Below are positions 42,149-50,765 of a stretch of 64,000 nt of DNA, in pieces; position 1 is the stretch's first letter; the number at the start of each line of letters is the position of its first letter. The stretch comes from Deltaproteobacteria bacterium (GTDB lineage: Bacteria > Myxococcota > Myxococcia > Myxococcales > SZAS-1), in NCBI GenBank assembly GCA_018266075.1, contig JAFEBB010000028.1, forward strand, positions 25,666 through 89,665, given 5' to 3'. A program made the position numbers and the translations under genes. The notes below the pieces were generated by a model. That model had not been told where the DNA came from. It did not search any database and saw only the letters and a program-made list of their open reading frames with translations.

Positions 42149-43360
42149 GTGACCGCGCGCACCACCTCGCGATTCGCTCTGCTCGTGGTGGCGCTCGTGG
42201 CGCTCACCGCGGCCGATGCCGGATCCGGATCCGACGAAGCCGACGACGACGCGCCGGCAGCAGCACCCGAAGCTCCGGATGCGGGTCCGCCGGACGCGGG
42301 CGTGGCCTTGCCCGCGCGCGATCCCGCCGAGGCCAAGAAGCTGCTGGGCGAGGAGAAGGCCAAGCTCAACGCCATCGTCGACAAGCAGGAGAGCCTGCTC
42401 GATGCACTCGATGGCGCGCGGTCCTCTGCGCGCGAAGCGGAGTCTGCCGCGCGCGACGCCGAGGCCGCGGAGAAGAAGGCGCGGGTCGCGTTGGTCCAGG
42501 CCACCGCCGACGCCGATGCTGCAGAAGCCGCGCTCGAGGCCCGCATCACCGCGCTGCGTCCGCGGCTGGCTGCACGCTACCGGCTCACCCACGGCGGCAC
42601 CGCGGCGCTGCTGCTCAACTCGGCGTCGATCTCGGATCTGCTCTGGCGGCGGCGCACGCTCACCCGGGTGCTCGGCGCGGATCTCGAGCTGCTCCGCGCG
42701 GCCAAGAGCGAGCGCGCGCGGTTGCTCGCGGCGCAGCAGGCCAAGGCGAGCGCGGAGCAGGAGCTGGCGCAGCGTCGCGAGGCCATGCTGGCCAAGGCCC
42801 TCGACGCCCGTCACAAGCGCGACGAGCTCGACGCCCTCGTGAAGGCCCTCGCCGCTCAGCGCGAGGCCAAGGAGAAGCTGGTGCAGGAATTGGCCGAAGC
42901 CGCGAGCCACCTCGATTCGCTCGCTGCCGCGCCCGCGGTCTTCACGCCCAAGCTCGCGTTCGAGAAGCTCAAGGGCCGCTTGCCGATGCCGGCGGCGGGG
43001 CACGTCGAGGTCGGCTTCGGGCGCGTGGTGGATCCGCAGTTCGGCACGGTGCTGGTGCAGAAGGGCGTGGACCTGCGCGCGGAGCAAGGCACGGTGGTGC
43101 AGGCCGTGGCCGCGGGGCGCGTGGTGCACGCGGCGGCGCTGCGCGGCTACGGCAACCTGGTCATCCTCGACCAGGGCCAGGGCTTCTTCACGCTCTACGC
43201 ACATCTCATGACGATCGAACACGCGGTCGGCGACGTGCTCAACCCGGGCGATCGCGTGGGCGCCGTGGGCGACACCGGCTCGCTCAAGGGCGCGTACCTC
43301 TACTTCGAGATCCGCCACCACGGGACGCCGCTCAATCCCGCCGACTGGCTCAGGAAGTAG
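42149..43360 (+). CDS. envC: EnvC-like amidase activator (coiled coil plus degenerate LytM domain)
   Basis: A 403-residue secreted protein. A signal helix and an Ala/Pro/Asp-rich segment are followed by a long coiled coil (~60-270) and a C-terminal LytM/M23 domain (GHVEVGFGRVVDPQFGTVLVQKGVDLRAEQG... YAHLMTIEHAVGDVLNPGDRVGAVGDTGSLKGAYLYFEIR). The zinc motif HxGxD has Gln for its His (QKGVD), as in catalytically inactive E. coli EnvC, which activates amidases AmiA and AmiB. It lies 2 bases after ftsX, matching the known FtsX-EnvC partnership. Confidence 0.85.
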   Translation: MTARTTSRFALLVVALVALTAADAGSGSDEADDDAPAAAPEAPDAGPPDAGVALPARDPAEAKKLLGEEKAKLNAIVDKQESLLDALDGARSSAREAESAARDAEAAEKKARVALVQATADADAAEAALEARITALRPRLAARYRLTHGGTAALLLNSASISDLLWRRRTLTRVLGADLELLRAAKSERARLLAAQQAKASAEQELAQRREAMLAKALDARHKRDELDALVKALAAQREAKEKLVQELAEAASHLDSLAAAPAVFTPKLAFEKLKGRLPMPAAGHVEVGFGRVVDPQFGTVLVQKGVDLRAEQGTVVQAVAAGRVVHAAALRGYGNLVILDQGQGFFTLYAHLMTIEHAVGDVLNPGDRVGAVGDTGSLKGAYLYFEIRHHGTPLNPADWLRK

Positions 43361-43372
43361 TTAACGGTTCGG

Positions 43373-43957
43373 TTAACGTGTCATCCAGTACGCGAGCACG
43401 CTCGAGAACGTCTCGCGCTGGGCGAACTTCCTGGCGTTTGCGTACGGCCGCCGATCCGCCGACACACCCACCGCCTTCAGCCCCAGGCGATCCGCGAGAA
43501 AGAGCGATCGCGGCAGGTGGAACGCCTGGCTCACGATGAGCAGCTCGTGATGCCCCAGCGTGTGCGCGTTGTGGATGCTCTCGAAGGTGTGCAGCCCTTG
43601 CGGATCCCAGATGAGCGACTCGGGCGCGATGGCGTGCGCGCCCAGGATCTCGCGCATGGCCGCGAGCTCGTCGTCGAGCCCCGAGAGCAACAGCCGCTTG
43701 GCCTTGTCCTGCTTCACCAGCTCGATCGCGGTGAGCACGCGATCCTCGAGCACGGCGGTGGCGCGACCATTGCGCACCCGCGCGCCCAACACGAGCGCCA
43801 CCTCGTGCGCCGGCGCCGCGTCGATGGAGACGATCCGGCCCTCGCCCGCGCGCTGAACCTCGGCGGCGATGCCGCGCCAACCGAACGTCGCGAAGGAGAG
43901 CAGCGTGCGGCGGCGGGCGCCGGTGCGGATGCGCGCGTCAGCGGCGTCGGAGGCCAT
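43373..43957 (-). CDS. DUF218/YdcF-SanA-like protein
   Basis: A 194-residue protein. Segments ALVLGARVRNGRATAVLEDRVLTAIELVKQDKAKRLLLSG, then LIWDPQGLHTFESIHNAHTLG and LLIVSQAFHLPRSLFLADRLGLKAVGV, follow the DUF218 pattern (VLGA at the start, SQ.FH.PR later). No clear signal peptide or helix remains, so it may be soluble or short-anchored. It overlaps the upstream 199-residue gene by 20 bases. Role in envelope maintenance is suggested for the family, not shown here. Confidence 0.8.
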   Translation of the reverse strand: MASDAADARIRTGARRRTLLSFATFGWRGIAAEVQRAGEGRIVSIDAAPAHEVALVLGARVRNGRATAVLEDRVLTAIELVKQDKAKRLLLSGLDDELAAMREILGAHAIAPESLIWDPQGLHTFESIHNAHTLGHHELLIVSQAFHLPRSLFLADRLGLKAVGVSADRRPYANARKFAQRETFSSVLAYWMTR

Positions 43958-44537
43958 GGCGCAGGAAGGGCACGATCTCCGCGGCCACGTCGTTCACCGC
44001 GTGCTGCAACGCCGGGACCGCGGGCAGCTCGATCAACGATCTCGGGTGTCGCGCGCGCGCGTGCAGCGCCTGAGCAGCCGGCGCGGCGGCGGTGCCGGTG
44101 GCGATCCACAGCGGGATGCCGCGCAGCCGCTCCGGATCCACCGACGGATCCACCGGATCCGGATCCAGCACCGCCAGCACCTCGGCCAGCGCGGGCGCGA
44201 CGCGAAGTCCGGGCTCCGCCCAGCCGCCGTGCACGCAGAGGCCCACGCGCTCCACGCCGCGCATCAGCGCCAGCTCGCCCGCAGCCGCCAGGACATCCTG
44301 CGCGTCATGGCCCGCGCGCCCGCCGAGCGCGAACACCGCGAGCCCTTGTCGCGCCGCGTGCGCAGCGAGCCCTTGCACCACCGGCGCCGACGCGCCCGCC
44401 ACGATCACCGCGGCTTCGGCGTTCCGCGGACCGGCGAGGGCCACCGGCGCAGAGCCCGACGCTGTCCGGAGCGCGCCCTGCGCCAGAAAGCCGGGAACGG
44501 GCCACAGCTCACACCCGCTCAGCTTACGACCCGCCAT
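43938..44537 (-). CDS. Ala/Gly-rich protein of unknown function
   Basis: A 199-residue protein beginning MAGRKLSGCELWPVPGFLAQ. It has an alternating beta-alpha pattern (AAVIVAGASAPVVQGLAAHAARQGLAVFALGG; ERVGLCVHGGW; IPLWIATGTAAAPAAQALH), suggesting a small Rossmann or alpha/beta-hydrolase-like fold, but without a recognisable catalytic nucleophile elbow. GAGGGAGG lies 6 bases before the ATG at 44537, supporting real translation. It is cotranscribed with the DUF218 gene, which it overlaps. Confidence 0.6.
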   Translation of the reverse strand: MAGRKLSGCELWPVPGFLAQGALRTASGSAPVALAGPRNAEAAVIVAGASAPVVQGLAAHAARQGLAVFALGGRAGHDAQDVLAAAGELALMRGVERVGLCVHGGWAEPGLRVAPALAEVLAVLDPDPVDPSVDPERLRGIPLWIATGTAAAPAAQALHARARHPRSLIELPAVPALQHAVNDVAAEIVPFLRHGLRRR

Positions 44538-44676
44538 GCGCCACCTCCCTCGCCTGCCACAAGCGTAGCACCGGGCAGCAAGTCGCCGACCTTCTTGCTC
44601 GATGTGGGGCCTGTTGTTAGCTTGCCGCGGAATTGACGCTTCGTGTCACGGAGCGTCCCGCGAGGTGCAGGCCCGC

Positions 44677-46734
44677 ATGAACTCCTCGGTGCCCTTCAGC
44701 CCGATCCTGGCGTCGTTGATCCTCTTCACGGGGATCTCGGCGTTCATCTTCACCATGTACGACCGGCTGGCACTGCTCGCGCGCATGAAGCCGGCCGCGC
44801 GGTTCGACCAGGTGAACAAGCGCATCGGGGCGGTGATCGAGTTCGGCCTCGGGCAGAAGCGCCTGCTGGATCCGGAAGAGCGCTGGAGCGGGCTGTTGCA
44901 CGCGCTGGTGTTCGCGGCGTTCGTGCTCACGGTGCCGGTGAACGAGATCACCCTGCTGATGCGCGGCTTCTCGCCCGACTTCCAGCTCCCCGGCATCTCG
45001 CTGGAGACGATGCCCGGGCAGATCGCCTTCTTCATCAAGGACATCATCAGCGCGGTGGGCATCCTCGCGGCGCTGGGCTTCGCCTACAAGCGCGCGGTCA
45101 CCAAGCCGGATCGCCTCACCACGACCTGGGAGGCGTACTTCATCCTCGGGCTCATCGTGGGCGTGCTCGGCTCGGACCTCGTCTACGCCGGCAGCCGGCT
45201 CGCGCTCGCGCGCGAGGTGGGCGGCTGGTTCTCGCCGGCGTCGAGCGTGACCAGCGCGATGTTCACCGGCCTGGGCTTCTCTCCGGGCTCCACGGCGACG
45301 GTGGGCGCGCTCGCGTACTGGACGCACGTCATCTGCCTGATGGTGTTCCTCAACTTCCTGCCCTACGGGAAGCACTTCCACATCATCACCGGCCTGCCGA
45401 ACGTCTTCTTCAAGCGGCTCACGCCCAGCGGCCAGCTGAAGAAGCTCGACCTCGAGGCCGAGCAGTTCGGCGCCAAGACGCCGATGGATCTCTCGTGGAA
45501 GGAAGGCCTCGACCTCTACTCCTGCACCGAGTGCGGCCGCTGCCAGACCCACTGCCCCACCTACATCACGGGCAAGCCGCTCTCGCACAAAGAGGTGAAC
45601 CGCAGCCTGAAGCACCACCTCTGGCACGAGACCGAGGCCATCTTCGATCGCGAGCAGCCCATCGCGCCGGAGCAGCCGGAGCTCAAGCCGATCTGGGAAG
45701 TTCTGTCGAACGAGACGGCGTGGGCGTGCACCACCTGCGGCTGGTGCGAGACCGCGTGCCCGGTGTTCATCGAGAACATCCCGCGGCTCATCGACGTGCG
45801 GCGCTACCAGGTGATGGTGGAAGGCACCATGCCGGACGAGGCGGCGCGCGTCTTCAAGAACATGGAGACGCAGTCGAACCCCTGGGGCATCGGCTCCAAC
45901 AAGCGCGCCGAGTGGGCCGAGGGCCTGGACATCCCCGTGGCCACCGCCGAGGGCGACTGGGAAGTGCTCTTCTTCGTGGGCTGCGCGGGCGCGTTCGACG
46001 ACCGCCAGAAGAAGGTCACCAAGGCCATCGCCGGCATCTTGAAGACCGCGGGCATCAAGTTCGCGATCCTCGGCAGCGACGAGGGCTGCACCGGCGACCC
46101 CGCGCGCCGCCTGGGCAACGAGTACCTCTTCCAGACGCTCGCGCAGACCAACGTCGACACCATGAAGGCCGCGTTCGGCGACAAGCCGCGCACGGTGCTC
46201 GCGCAGTGTCCGCACTGCTTCAACGCCATCGCGAACGAGTACCCGCAGTTCGGCGGCATGTTCACGGTGACGAACCACACCGACTTCATCGCCAAGCTGA
46301 TCACCGAGGGGCGCATCAAGCCCAGCGTGACCGTGAACGATCAGGTCACCTACCACGACAGCTGCTACCTGGGCCGTCACAACGGCATCTACGAGAGCCC
46401 GCGCCAGGCGCTGACGGCCGTCCCGGGCGTGAACCTGGTGGAGATGGCGCGCAACAAGCGGCAGGGCTTCTGCTGCGGCGCGGGCGGCGGGCGCATGTGG
46501 CTGGAAGAGAAGCTCGGCACGCGCGTGAACCAGAACCGCGTCGACGAGGCCGCGACCACCAACGCCAAGACCATCGCCGTGGCCTGCCCGTTCTGTCACA
46601 CCATGATGCGCGACGGCATCAACGAGACCGGCCGCGAGGAGAAGCTGCGCGTGCGCGACGTGGCGGAGATCGTGGCCGACTCGCTCGTGCAGTTGAAGGT
46701 CGAGAAGAAGGAAGAGCCGGCGCAGTCGGCGTAG
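44677..46734 (+). CDS. Membrane Fe-S oxidoreductase (HdrD/GlpC-like with CCG domains)
   Basis: A 685-residue fusion. The first ~270 residues hold about six membrane helices, like the quinone-facing NarI/HdrE-type subunits. Two [4Fe-4S] motifs follow, CTECGRCQTHCP and CTTCGWCETACP. Two CCG domains complete it: FFVGCAG with GCTGDPARRLGNE and CPHCFN, then HDSCYLGRHNGIYESPR with GFCCGAGGGRMW and CPFCHTM. Such proteins pass electrons between a soluble dehydrogenase (often ETF) and menaquinone. ATG at 44677 is chosen. Single-gene unit. Confidence 0.88.
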   Translation: MNSSVPFSPILASLILFTGISAFIFTMYDRLALLARMKPAARFDQVNKRIGAVIEFGLGQKRLLDPEERWSGLLHALVFAAFVLTVPVNEITLLMRGFSPDFQLPGISLETMPGQIAFFIKDIISAVGILAALGFAYKRAVTKPDRLTTTWEAYFILGLIVGVLGSDLVYAGSRLALAREVGGWFSPASSVTSAMFTGLGFSPGSTATVGALAYWTHVICLMVFLNFLPYGKHFHIITGLPNVFFKRLTPSGQLKKLDLEAEQFGAKTPMDLSWKEGLDLYSCTECGRCQTHCPTYITGKPLSHKEVNRSLKHHLWHETEAIFDREQPIAPEQPELKPIWEVLSNETAWACTTCGWCETACPVFIENIPRLIDVRRYQVMVEGTMPDEAARVFKNMETQSNPWGIGSNKRAEWAEGLDIPVATAEGDWEVLFFVGCAGAFDDRQKKVTKAIAGILKTAGIKFAILGSDEGCTGDPARRLGNEYLFQTLAQTNVDTMKAAFGDKPRTVLAQCPHCFNAIANEYPQFGGMFTVTNHTDFIAKLITEGRIKPSVTVNDQVTYHDSCYLGRHNGIYESPRQALTAVPGVNLVEMARNKRQGFCCGAGGGRMWLEEKLGTRVNQNRVDEAATTNAKTIAVACPFCHTMMRDGINETGREEKLRVRDVAEIVADSLVQLKVEKKEEPAQSA

Positions 46735-46735
46735 C

Positions 46736-47569
46736 TCAGCCGCCGAAACTGGGCATGCTCCCGACCTGCACCAGCGTGCCCGAGCTCTGCACCGCGCTCG
46801 CGGGCGCGCTGTAGATCTTCGTCTCGCCGCCGATGTCGCTGGTGAAGAAGATGGTCGAGCCGTCGGTCGACCAGCATGGCGAGCCCTGGTTGCCGCCCGG
46901 GATCTGCGTGAGCTGCCGCGGCGTCGAGCCCGGCGCGTCGATGACGAAGACCTCGTGCGCGCTTCCATCCTCATAGGCCAGCGCGCTGCCGCTCGGGGAG
47001 ATCGCGCCGCGCACGGCGGTGGGCGTGGTGAAGCCCGGCGTCGGCTGGCCGCCCACGATCTTCGAGAACGCTCCCGCCGTGGCGTCGAACGCCCAGAGCG
47101 AGCCGTCGTTGGCCACGCTCGGCGAGCTGAACTGACCCGCGGGCCCCATCTGCATCAAGCCCGAGCCGTCGGAGAGCACCATCCAGATCGCGCCGTCCTG
47201 GGCGAAGTCGAGCGTGCTGCCATCCGGGGACCACGCGAGGCCGCCGAAGGTGTGCATCGCGGGCGGGACGAGGACCGTCGCGCTGCCGCCCGCCGAGGAC
47301 ACGCTCGAGATCCCTGCGGATCCGCTTGGATCCGCGCGCACGAACGCCACCGTGTGGCCATCGCGGGTGAGCGCGGGCGCGCCGTCGACGCCGGTGTTGG
47401 TGAGCATCTGCGCCGTGCCCTGGAAGTCGCTCGAATCGGCCACCCAGATGTCGCCGCCCGAGACGTAGGCGATGCCGCGCGCAAAACCCGACGGACCACC
47501 GCCGCCGCCGCCGGTGTCGGTCGGTCCACACGCCGACAAGAGCAGCAACCCGAGCGGCCACGCACGCAT
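46736..47569 (-). CDS. TolB-like beta-propeller lipoprotein
   Basis: A 277-residue lipoprotein. The signal MRAWPLGLLLLSACGP has Cys at residue 14, followed by a Gly run. The mature protein has repeated TolB/PD40-like blades: GIAYVSGGDIWVADSSD, GAPALTRDGHTVAFVRAD, GLAWSPDGSTLDFAQDGAIWM, GAISPSGSALAYEDGS, GSPCWSTDGSTIFFTSDIGG. Likely a scaffold at the outer membrane, facing the periplasm. Stop lies 1 base from the convergent oxidoreductase stop. Confidence 0.8.
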   Translation of the reverse strand: MRAWPLGLLLLSACGPTDTGGGGGGPSGFARGIAYVSGGDIWVADSSDFQGTAQMLTNTGVDGAPALTRDGHTVAFVRADPSGSAGISSVSSAGGSATVLVPPAMHTFGGLAWSPDGSTLDFAQDGAIWMVLSDGSGLMQMGPAGQFSSPSVANDGSLWAFDATAGAFSKIVGGQPTPGFTTPTAVRGAISPSGSALAYEDGSAHEVFVIDAPGSTPRQLTQIPGGNQGSPCWSTDGSTIFFTSDIGGETKIYSAPASAVQSSGTLVQVGSMPSFGG

Positions 47570-47609
47570 GGCCCTGGAGGTGGGGATTCCCTGCGCAGAA
47601 GGGAAGGGA

Positions 47610-48137
47610 TCAGCCGGTCTTCATCAGCCGCTGCAGCTCGTGCCGGCAGTCGTTGCAGAGCTGCGTGCCCTTGCGGTCGGAGTCCTGCGGCGAGCGCGAG
47701 GGGAACATGGCGCAGTGCGGATCATCACAGTGCGACAGGCCCAGCAGCTGGCCCACGGCGTCGACGCTCTCGGCCTGCGCGCGGCGCACCAGGATCTCGG
47801 GCGGCACGCCGGTCTTCAGCCGCGCGATGGAGACGAGCGCGCACTTGCTCTCGCGATCGGCCTCCACGTAAACGTACTCGGAGTCGGGCGTGAACAGGTC
47901 CACATCGCACACGCCCACGATGCCCAGCTGCGACGGCTGCAGCTGCGAGCCGAGCCTCCGCAGAATGGCCGTGGCGTGGAACTGCTGCCGCGGCGGGTTG
48001 AGCGCGTACTGCGGGTGCGTGAGCGGCGGCCCCGAGAGGCTCTGCACACGCAGCGTATTCATGATGGGCTGCGCCATCTCGCGCAGAATTGCGCGCGGCA
48101 CGTTTCCCACGGTCACCAGCTGGATGTTCCCCAACAT
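47610..48137 (-). CDS. Archaemetzincin-like protein without the HExxH zinc site
   Basis: A 175-residue protein. The C-terminal pattern GLLGL-like then SHCDDPHCAMFPSRSPQDSD, and LCNDCRHEL, matches the Cys-rich structural zinc site of archaemetzincins. Just before it, active members have HExGHxxGLxHC; here the frame reads VDAVGQLLGLSHC, so His, Glu and the second His are Asp, Ala and Gln. The fold elements (LGIVGVCDVDLFTPDSEYVYVEAD) remain. ATG at 48137 gives MLGNIQLVTVGNVP, a typical start. It is probably a proteolytically dead relative. Confidence 0.75.
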   Translation of the reverse strand: MLGNIQLVTVGNVPRAILREMAQPIMNTLRVQSLSGPPLTHPQYALNPPRQQFHATAILRRLGSQLQPSQLGIVGVCDVDLFTPDSEYVYVEADRESKCALVSIARLKTGVPPEILVRRAQAESVDAVGQLLGLSHCDDPHCAMFPSRSPQDSDRKGTQLCNDCRHELQRLMKTG

Positions 48138-48301
48138 CGCCGCTGTGCCTCGGTCGCAGATTCCCCGCGCCCCGGCCCTGCAGCGCGTCCGCGCGATCAA
48201 CCAGCGCGTGATTCGAACCTAGCGCGAACTCGCGCATGCACAAAGCTCTTCCGACCGCAGCGAATTGTTCTCCATGTTTGCGTTGGGAAGCGGGCGGTTG
48301 A

Positions 48302-48316
48302 AGGGTCCGGGACCCT
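48302..48316. promoter_or_regulatory. 15-bp palindrome AGGGTCCGGGACCCT
   Basis: A perfect inverted repeat around one central base, 20 bases upstream of the GTG at 48336. It could be an operator or a small leader hairpin. Apart from it, the 48138-48335 gap shows nothing. Confidence 0.35.
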
Positions 48317-48335
48317 CAAGTAGCGTCGCGCCCGC

Positions 48336-49136
48336 GTGACCACTGCCCGGCACAGCTACCTCCAGGAGGCGCTCAGCGAGCCCCTCCATGCCCTCACCCT
48401 GCCGGCGGCGCTGCTCCTGGGAGCGTGGGCCGTGTTTTCCGGCCGATACGGGCTCTTTGCCCTCGGCGCCGCGCTCGAGGGCGGGTTCCTGCTCCTCTAT
48501 CCGCTCATGCCGGGCTTTCGCCGCAAGTGCGAGGCCGCCTGGGCCCGCGACGATGCCCAGGCGGGGCGCGATCGGCTGCAGGCCTCGGCCGCCCACCTCT
48601 CCGAGAACGCCAAGGCCCGGCTGCGCTCGCTGGAGCGCCACCGCGAGACCGTCCTCACCCAGCTCCGCGCCTGGCCCGACGGCGAATCGGCTGCCGGCCG
48701 CTGGAGCGCCCGCCTGGATGAGCTCGTGGCGGCGGGGCTGCGCATCCTCCTCGCGCTCGATGCCGCGCCGCAGGCAACGGCGGCAGCCTTCGACGACTCG
48801 GAGATCAAGCGCCTCGAGCAAGAGGTCGCTCGAGCGCACGACGGCCCGGCCAAGACGGCCAAGCAGCAGCGGCTGGAGCACTTGAAGGCGCGCACGGGCC
48901 GCGGTCCGAACCTCGCCGAGCAGCAGGAGGCGGCGCGGGTGCAGCTCGACACCCTCGAGGACATGCTCGAGGACCTGGAGCGGGCCACGCTCGAGGGCCG
49001 CGATGCGGCGGCGTTCGGGGCGCGGCTGGAGCAGACGGCTGCGCTGGTGGAGTCGGCGCGGCAGTCGGTGGCGGCGCTGGAGGCCCAAGCGCCAGGGCAG
49101 GCCGAGCTCGCGGAAGCGAAGAGGCTCACCTCGTAG
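48336..49136 (+). CDS. Membrane-anchored coiled-coil protein of unknown function
   Basis: A 266-residue protein. Two hydrophobic stretches near the N-terminus (ALTLPAALLLGAWAVFSG and YGLFALGAALEGGFLLLYPLMPG) form a hairpin anchor. The rest is helical and charged with heptads (EIKRLEQEVARAHDG, AARVQLDTLEDMLEDLERATLEG), facing the cytoplasm. GTG at 48336. It starts a plus-strand run with the lipoprotein and ABC exporter genes. No family recognised. Confidence 0.7.
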   Translation: MTTARHSYLQEALSEPLHALTLPAALLLGAWAVFSGRYGLFALGAALEGGFLLLYPLMPGFRRKCEAAWARDDAQAGRDRLQASAAHLSENAKARLRSLERHRETVLTQLRAWPDGESAAGRWSARLDELVAAGLRILLALDAAPQATAAAFDDSEIKRLEQEVARAHDGPAKTAKQQRLEHLKARTGRGPNLAEQQEAARVQLDTLEDMLEDLERATLEGRDAAAFGARLEQTAALVESARQSVAALEAQAPGQAELAEAKRLTS

Positions 49137-49181
49137 GGTACGCGGGAATTTGGCGCCCGGGGGCGCGTCCAAGGATTCGCC

Positions 49182-50765
49182 ATGCTTCGCATGCCCAGGA
49201 AATCGACACTTGCTCTGGCGCTCGCCGCCTTGCTCGCCGCAGGCTGCAACCGCTGTGGGACCTCCACGCGCGAGATCCACAGCGCCGCCGAGCTCGCCCC
49301 GGCCAACGCCGACGGCGTGGTGATGGCGCCGCAGCTCGCGCGCCTGGGCCAGAAGACGCAGCGGCTGAGCCAGCTCAAGATCTTCGGGCTGCTGGCGTCG
49401 CTGGCCGGCCTGGGCAACGACGGCTCCGCGTTCCTGGGCGACCTCAAGCAGCAGCTGGGCTTCGACTTCACGACTGCGGACGGGCTCGCATCGGTGGGCC
49501 TGGATCCGAACGGCGAGCTCTTGAGCGCGCACCTGCCCTCGGGCGCGCAGCTCGCGGTGGTGGCGATCGCAAAGCCCGACACGTTCGCGGCGGCGATGGA
49601 GAAGCTGGCCAAGGAGCGGCTGCGGGCGCCGTCGCGGACGGAGGCCGACGGGGTGATCGCCTACGCGCCCATGCACGGCGTGCCGGTGCTGGCCTGGGGC
49701 CGCGCCGGAAAGTACGCGGTGCTCGGCACGGGGCCGCAGTGCCACGTGGCGGTGGGCGCCGCGCTGAAGCAGCTGCCAACCGCCGCCCTCTCGAGCCGCG
49801 CCGACTTCACCGCGTACCAGACGGCGAATGCCCACGCGGATCTGCTCGTCTGGGCTCCGCCGGGCAGCCCGCTGCAGCAGTTCGGCATCGCCGGATTGCA
49901 GCTCGCAGCGACGCTGGAAGACCACCGCGCGGTGGCGTCGATCGATCTGCCGCTGACCACCGAGCAGGCCACCGCGCTCGGGTCGATGCAGGGGCCGGCC
50001 GGAAGCGAGCTCGTGACCCGGCTGGATCCGGAGGCGTTCTTCGTCGCGCGCACCGCGATGGATCCCGCGACGCTCTGGCCGCTGGCGCTGGCCGCGATGC
50101 CGCCGCAGCTCGGCCGACAGCTGGTGGCCGCCGGCGTGAAACCCGCCGAGGTGCTCCAGAACTTCAAGCCCGGCGCAGCGATGAGCCTCGCGCTGCCGCA
50201 GAGCCTGGATCTCGCGCGCATGCCCAGCTTCGATCCGCGCGACACGAACCCGTTCCGCTACGTGTACCTGGCGGGCCTGGGCCACGTGAAGGATCCGGCG
50301 GCCGTCTCCGCGACGATGGCCAGCATGCAGAAGTTCCAGACCCAGCTCGGGCTGCAGCTCTCGCAGCCCGCCGCCGACAAGCCGCTCTGGACGTTCAGCT
50401 ACGCGCTCGGCGAGGGCGCGAGCGTGGCCGTCGACGGCGATCTCGTCGCGCTCTCCGGCGGCGAGAAGCGCATGGCCCCGCTGCTCGCGCGGCAGGCCGG
50501 CCAGGGCTGGAAGGTCCCGGACGCGCTCGCGCCGCGCTTCAACCAGGCGGGCCTCGCGGTGTGGCTCGACATGCCCCGCTTCGTAGCCGCGCTCCGCAGC
50601 CAGCCAGACTCCGCGTTCGGCCTGGGCGGCTTCGCCATCAAGGCCGCGCTCCTGCGCTGGCTCGACGCGCTCGACGAGATCCGCGGCGCGCTGCTCCTCG
50701 CCGACGCCAAGCCGGATGCGACGGGCACCAAGCTCCACCTCGAGCTTCAGGCCAACCTGCCGTGA
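49182..50765 (+). CDS. Large lipoprotein upstream of an ABC exporter
   Basis: A 527-residue lipoprotein. The signal ALALAALLAAGCNRC has Cys as anchor. The mature part is Leu/Ala-rich with repeated alpha/beta segments (for example AKPDTFAAAMEKLAKERLRA; DPEAFFVARTAMDPATLWPLALAAMPP), like DUF3352-type proteins of bacteria, but I cannot confirm a family. AAGGATT lies before the ATG at 49182. The stop overlaps the ABC ATPase start (GTGA), so it is cotranslated with the transporter and may be its periplasmic partner. Confidence 0.7.
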   Translation: MLRMPRKSTLALALAALLAAGCNRCGTSTREIHSAAELAPANADGVVMAPQLARLGQKTQRLSQLKIFGLLASLAGLGNDGSAFLGDLKQQLGFDFTTADGLASVGLDPNGELLSAHLPSGAQLAVVAIAKPDTFAAAMEKLAKERLRAPSRTEADGVIAYAPMHGVPVLAWGRAGKYAVLGTGPQCHVAVGAALKQLPTAALSSRADFTAYQTANAHADLLVWAPPGSPLQQFGIAGLQLAATLEDHRAVASIDLPLTTEQATALGSMQGPAGSELVTRLDPEAFFVARTAMDPATLWPLALAAMPPQLGRQLVAAGVKPAEVLQNFKPGAAMSLALPQSLDLARMPSFDPRDTNPFRYVYLAGLGHVKDPAAVSATMASMQKFQTQLGLQLSQPAADKPLWTFSYALGEGASVAVDGDLVALSGGEKRMAPLLARQAGQGWKVPDALAPRFNQAGLAVWLDMPRFVAALRSQPDSAFGLGGFAIKAALLRWLDALDEIRGALLLADAKPDATGTKLHLELQANLP

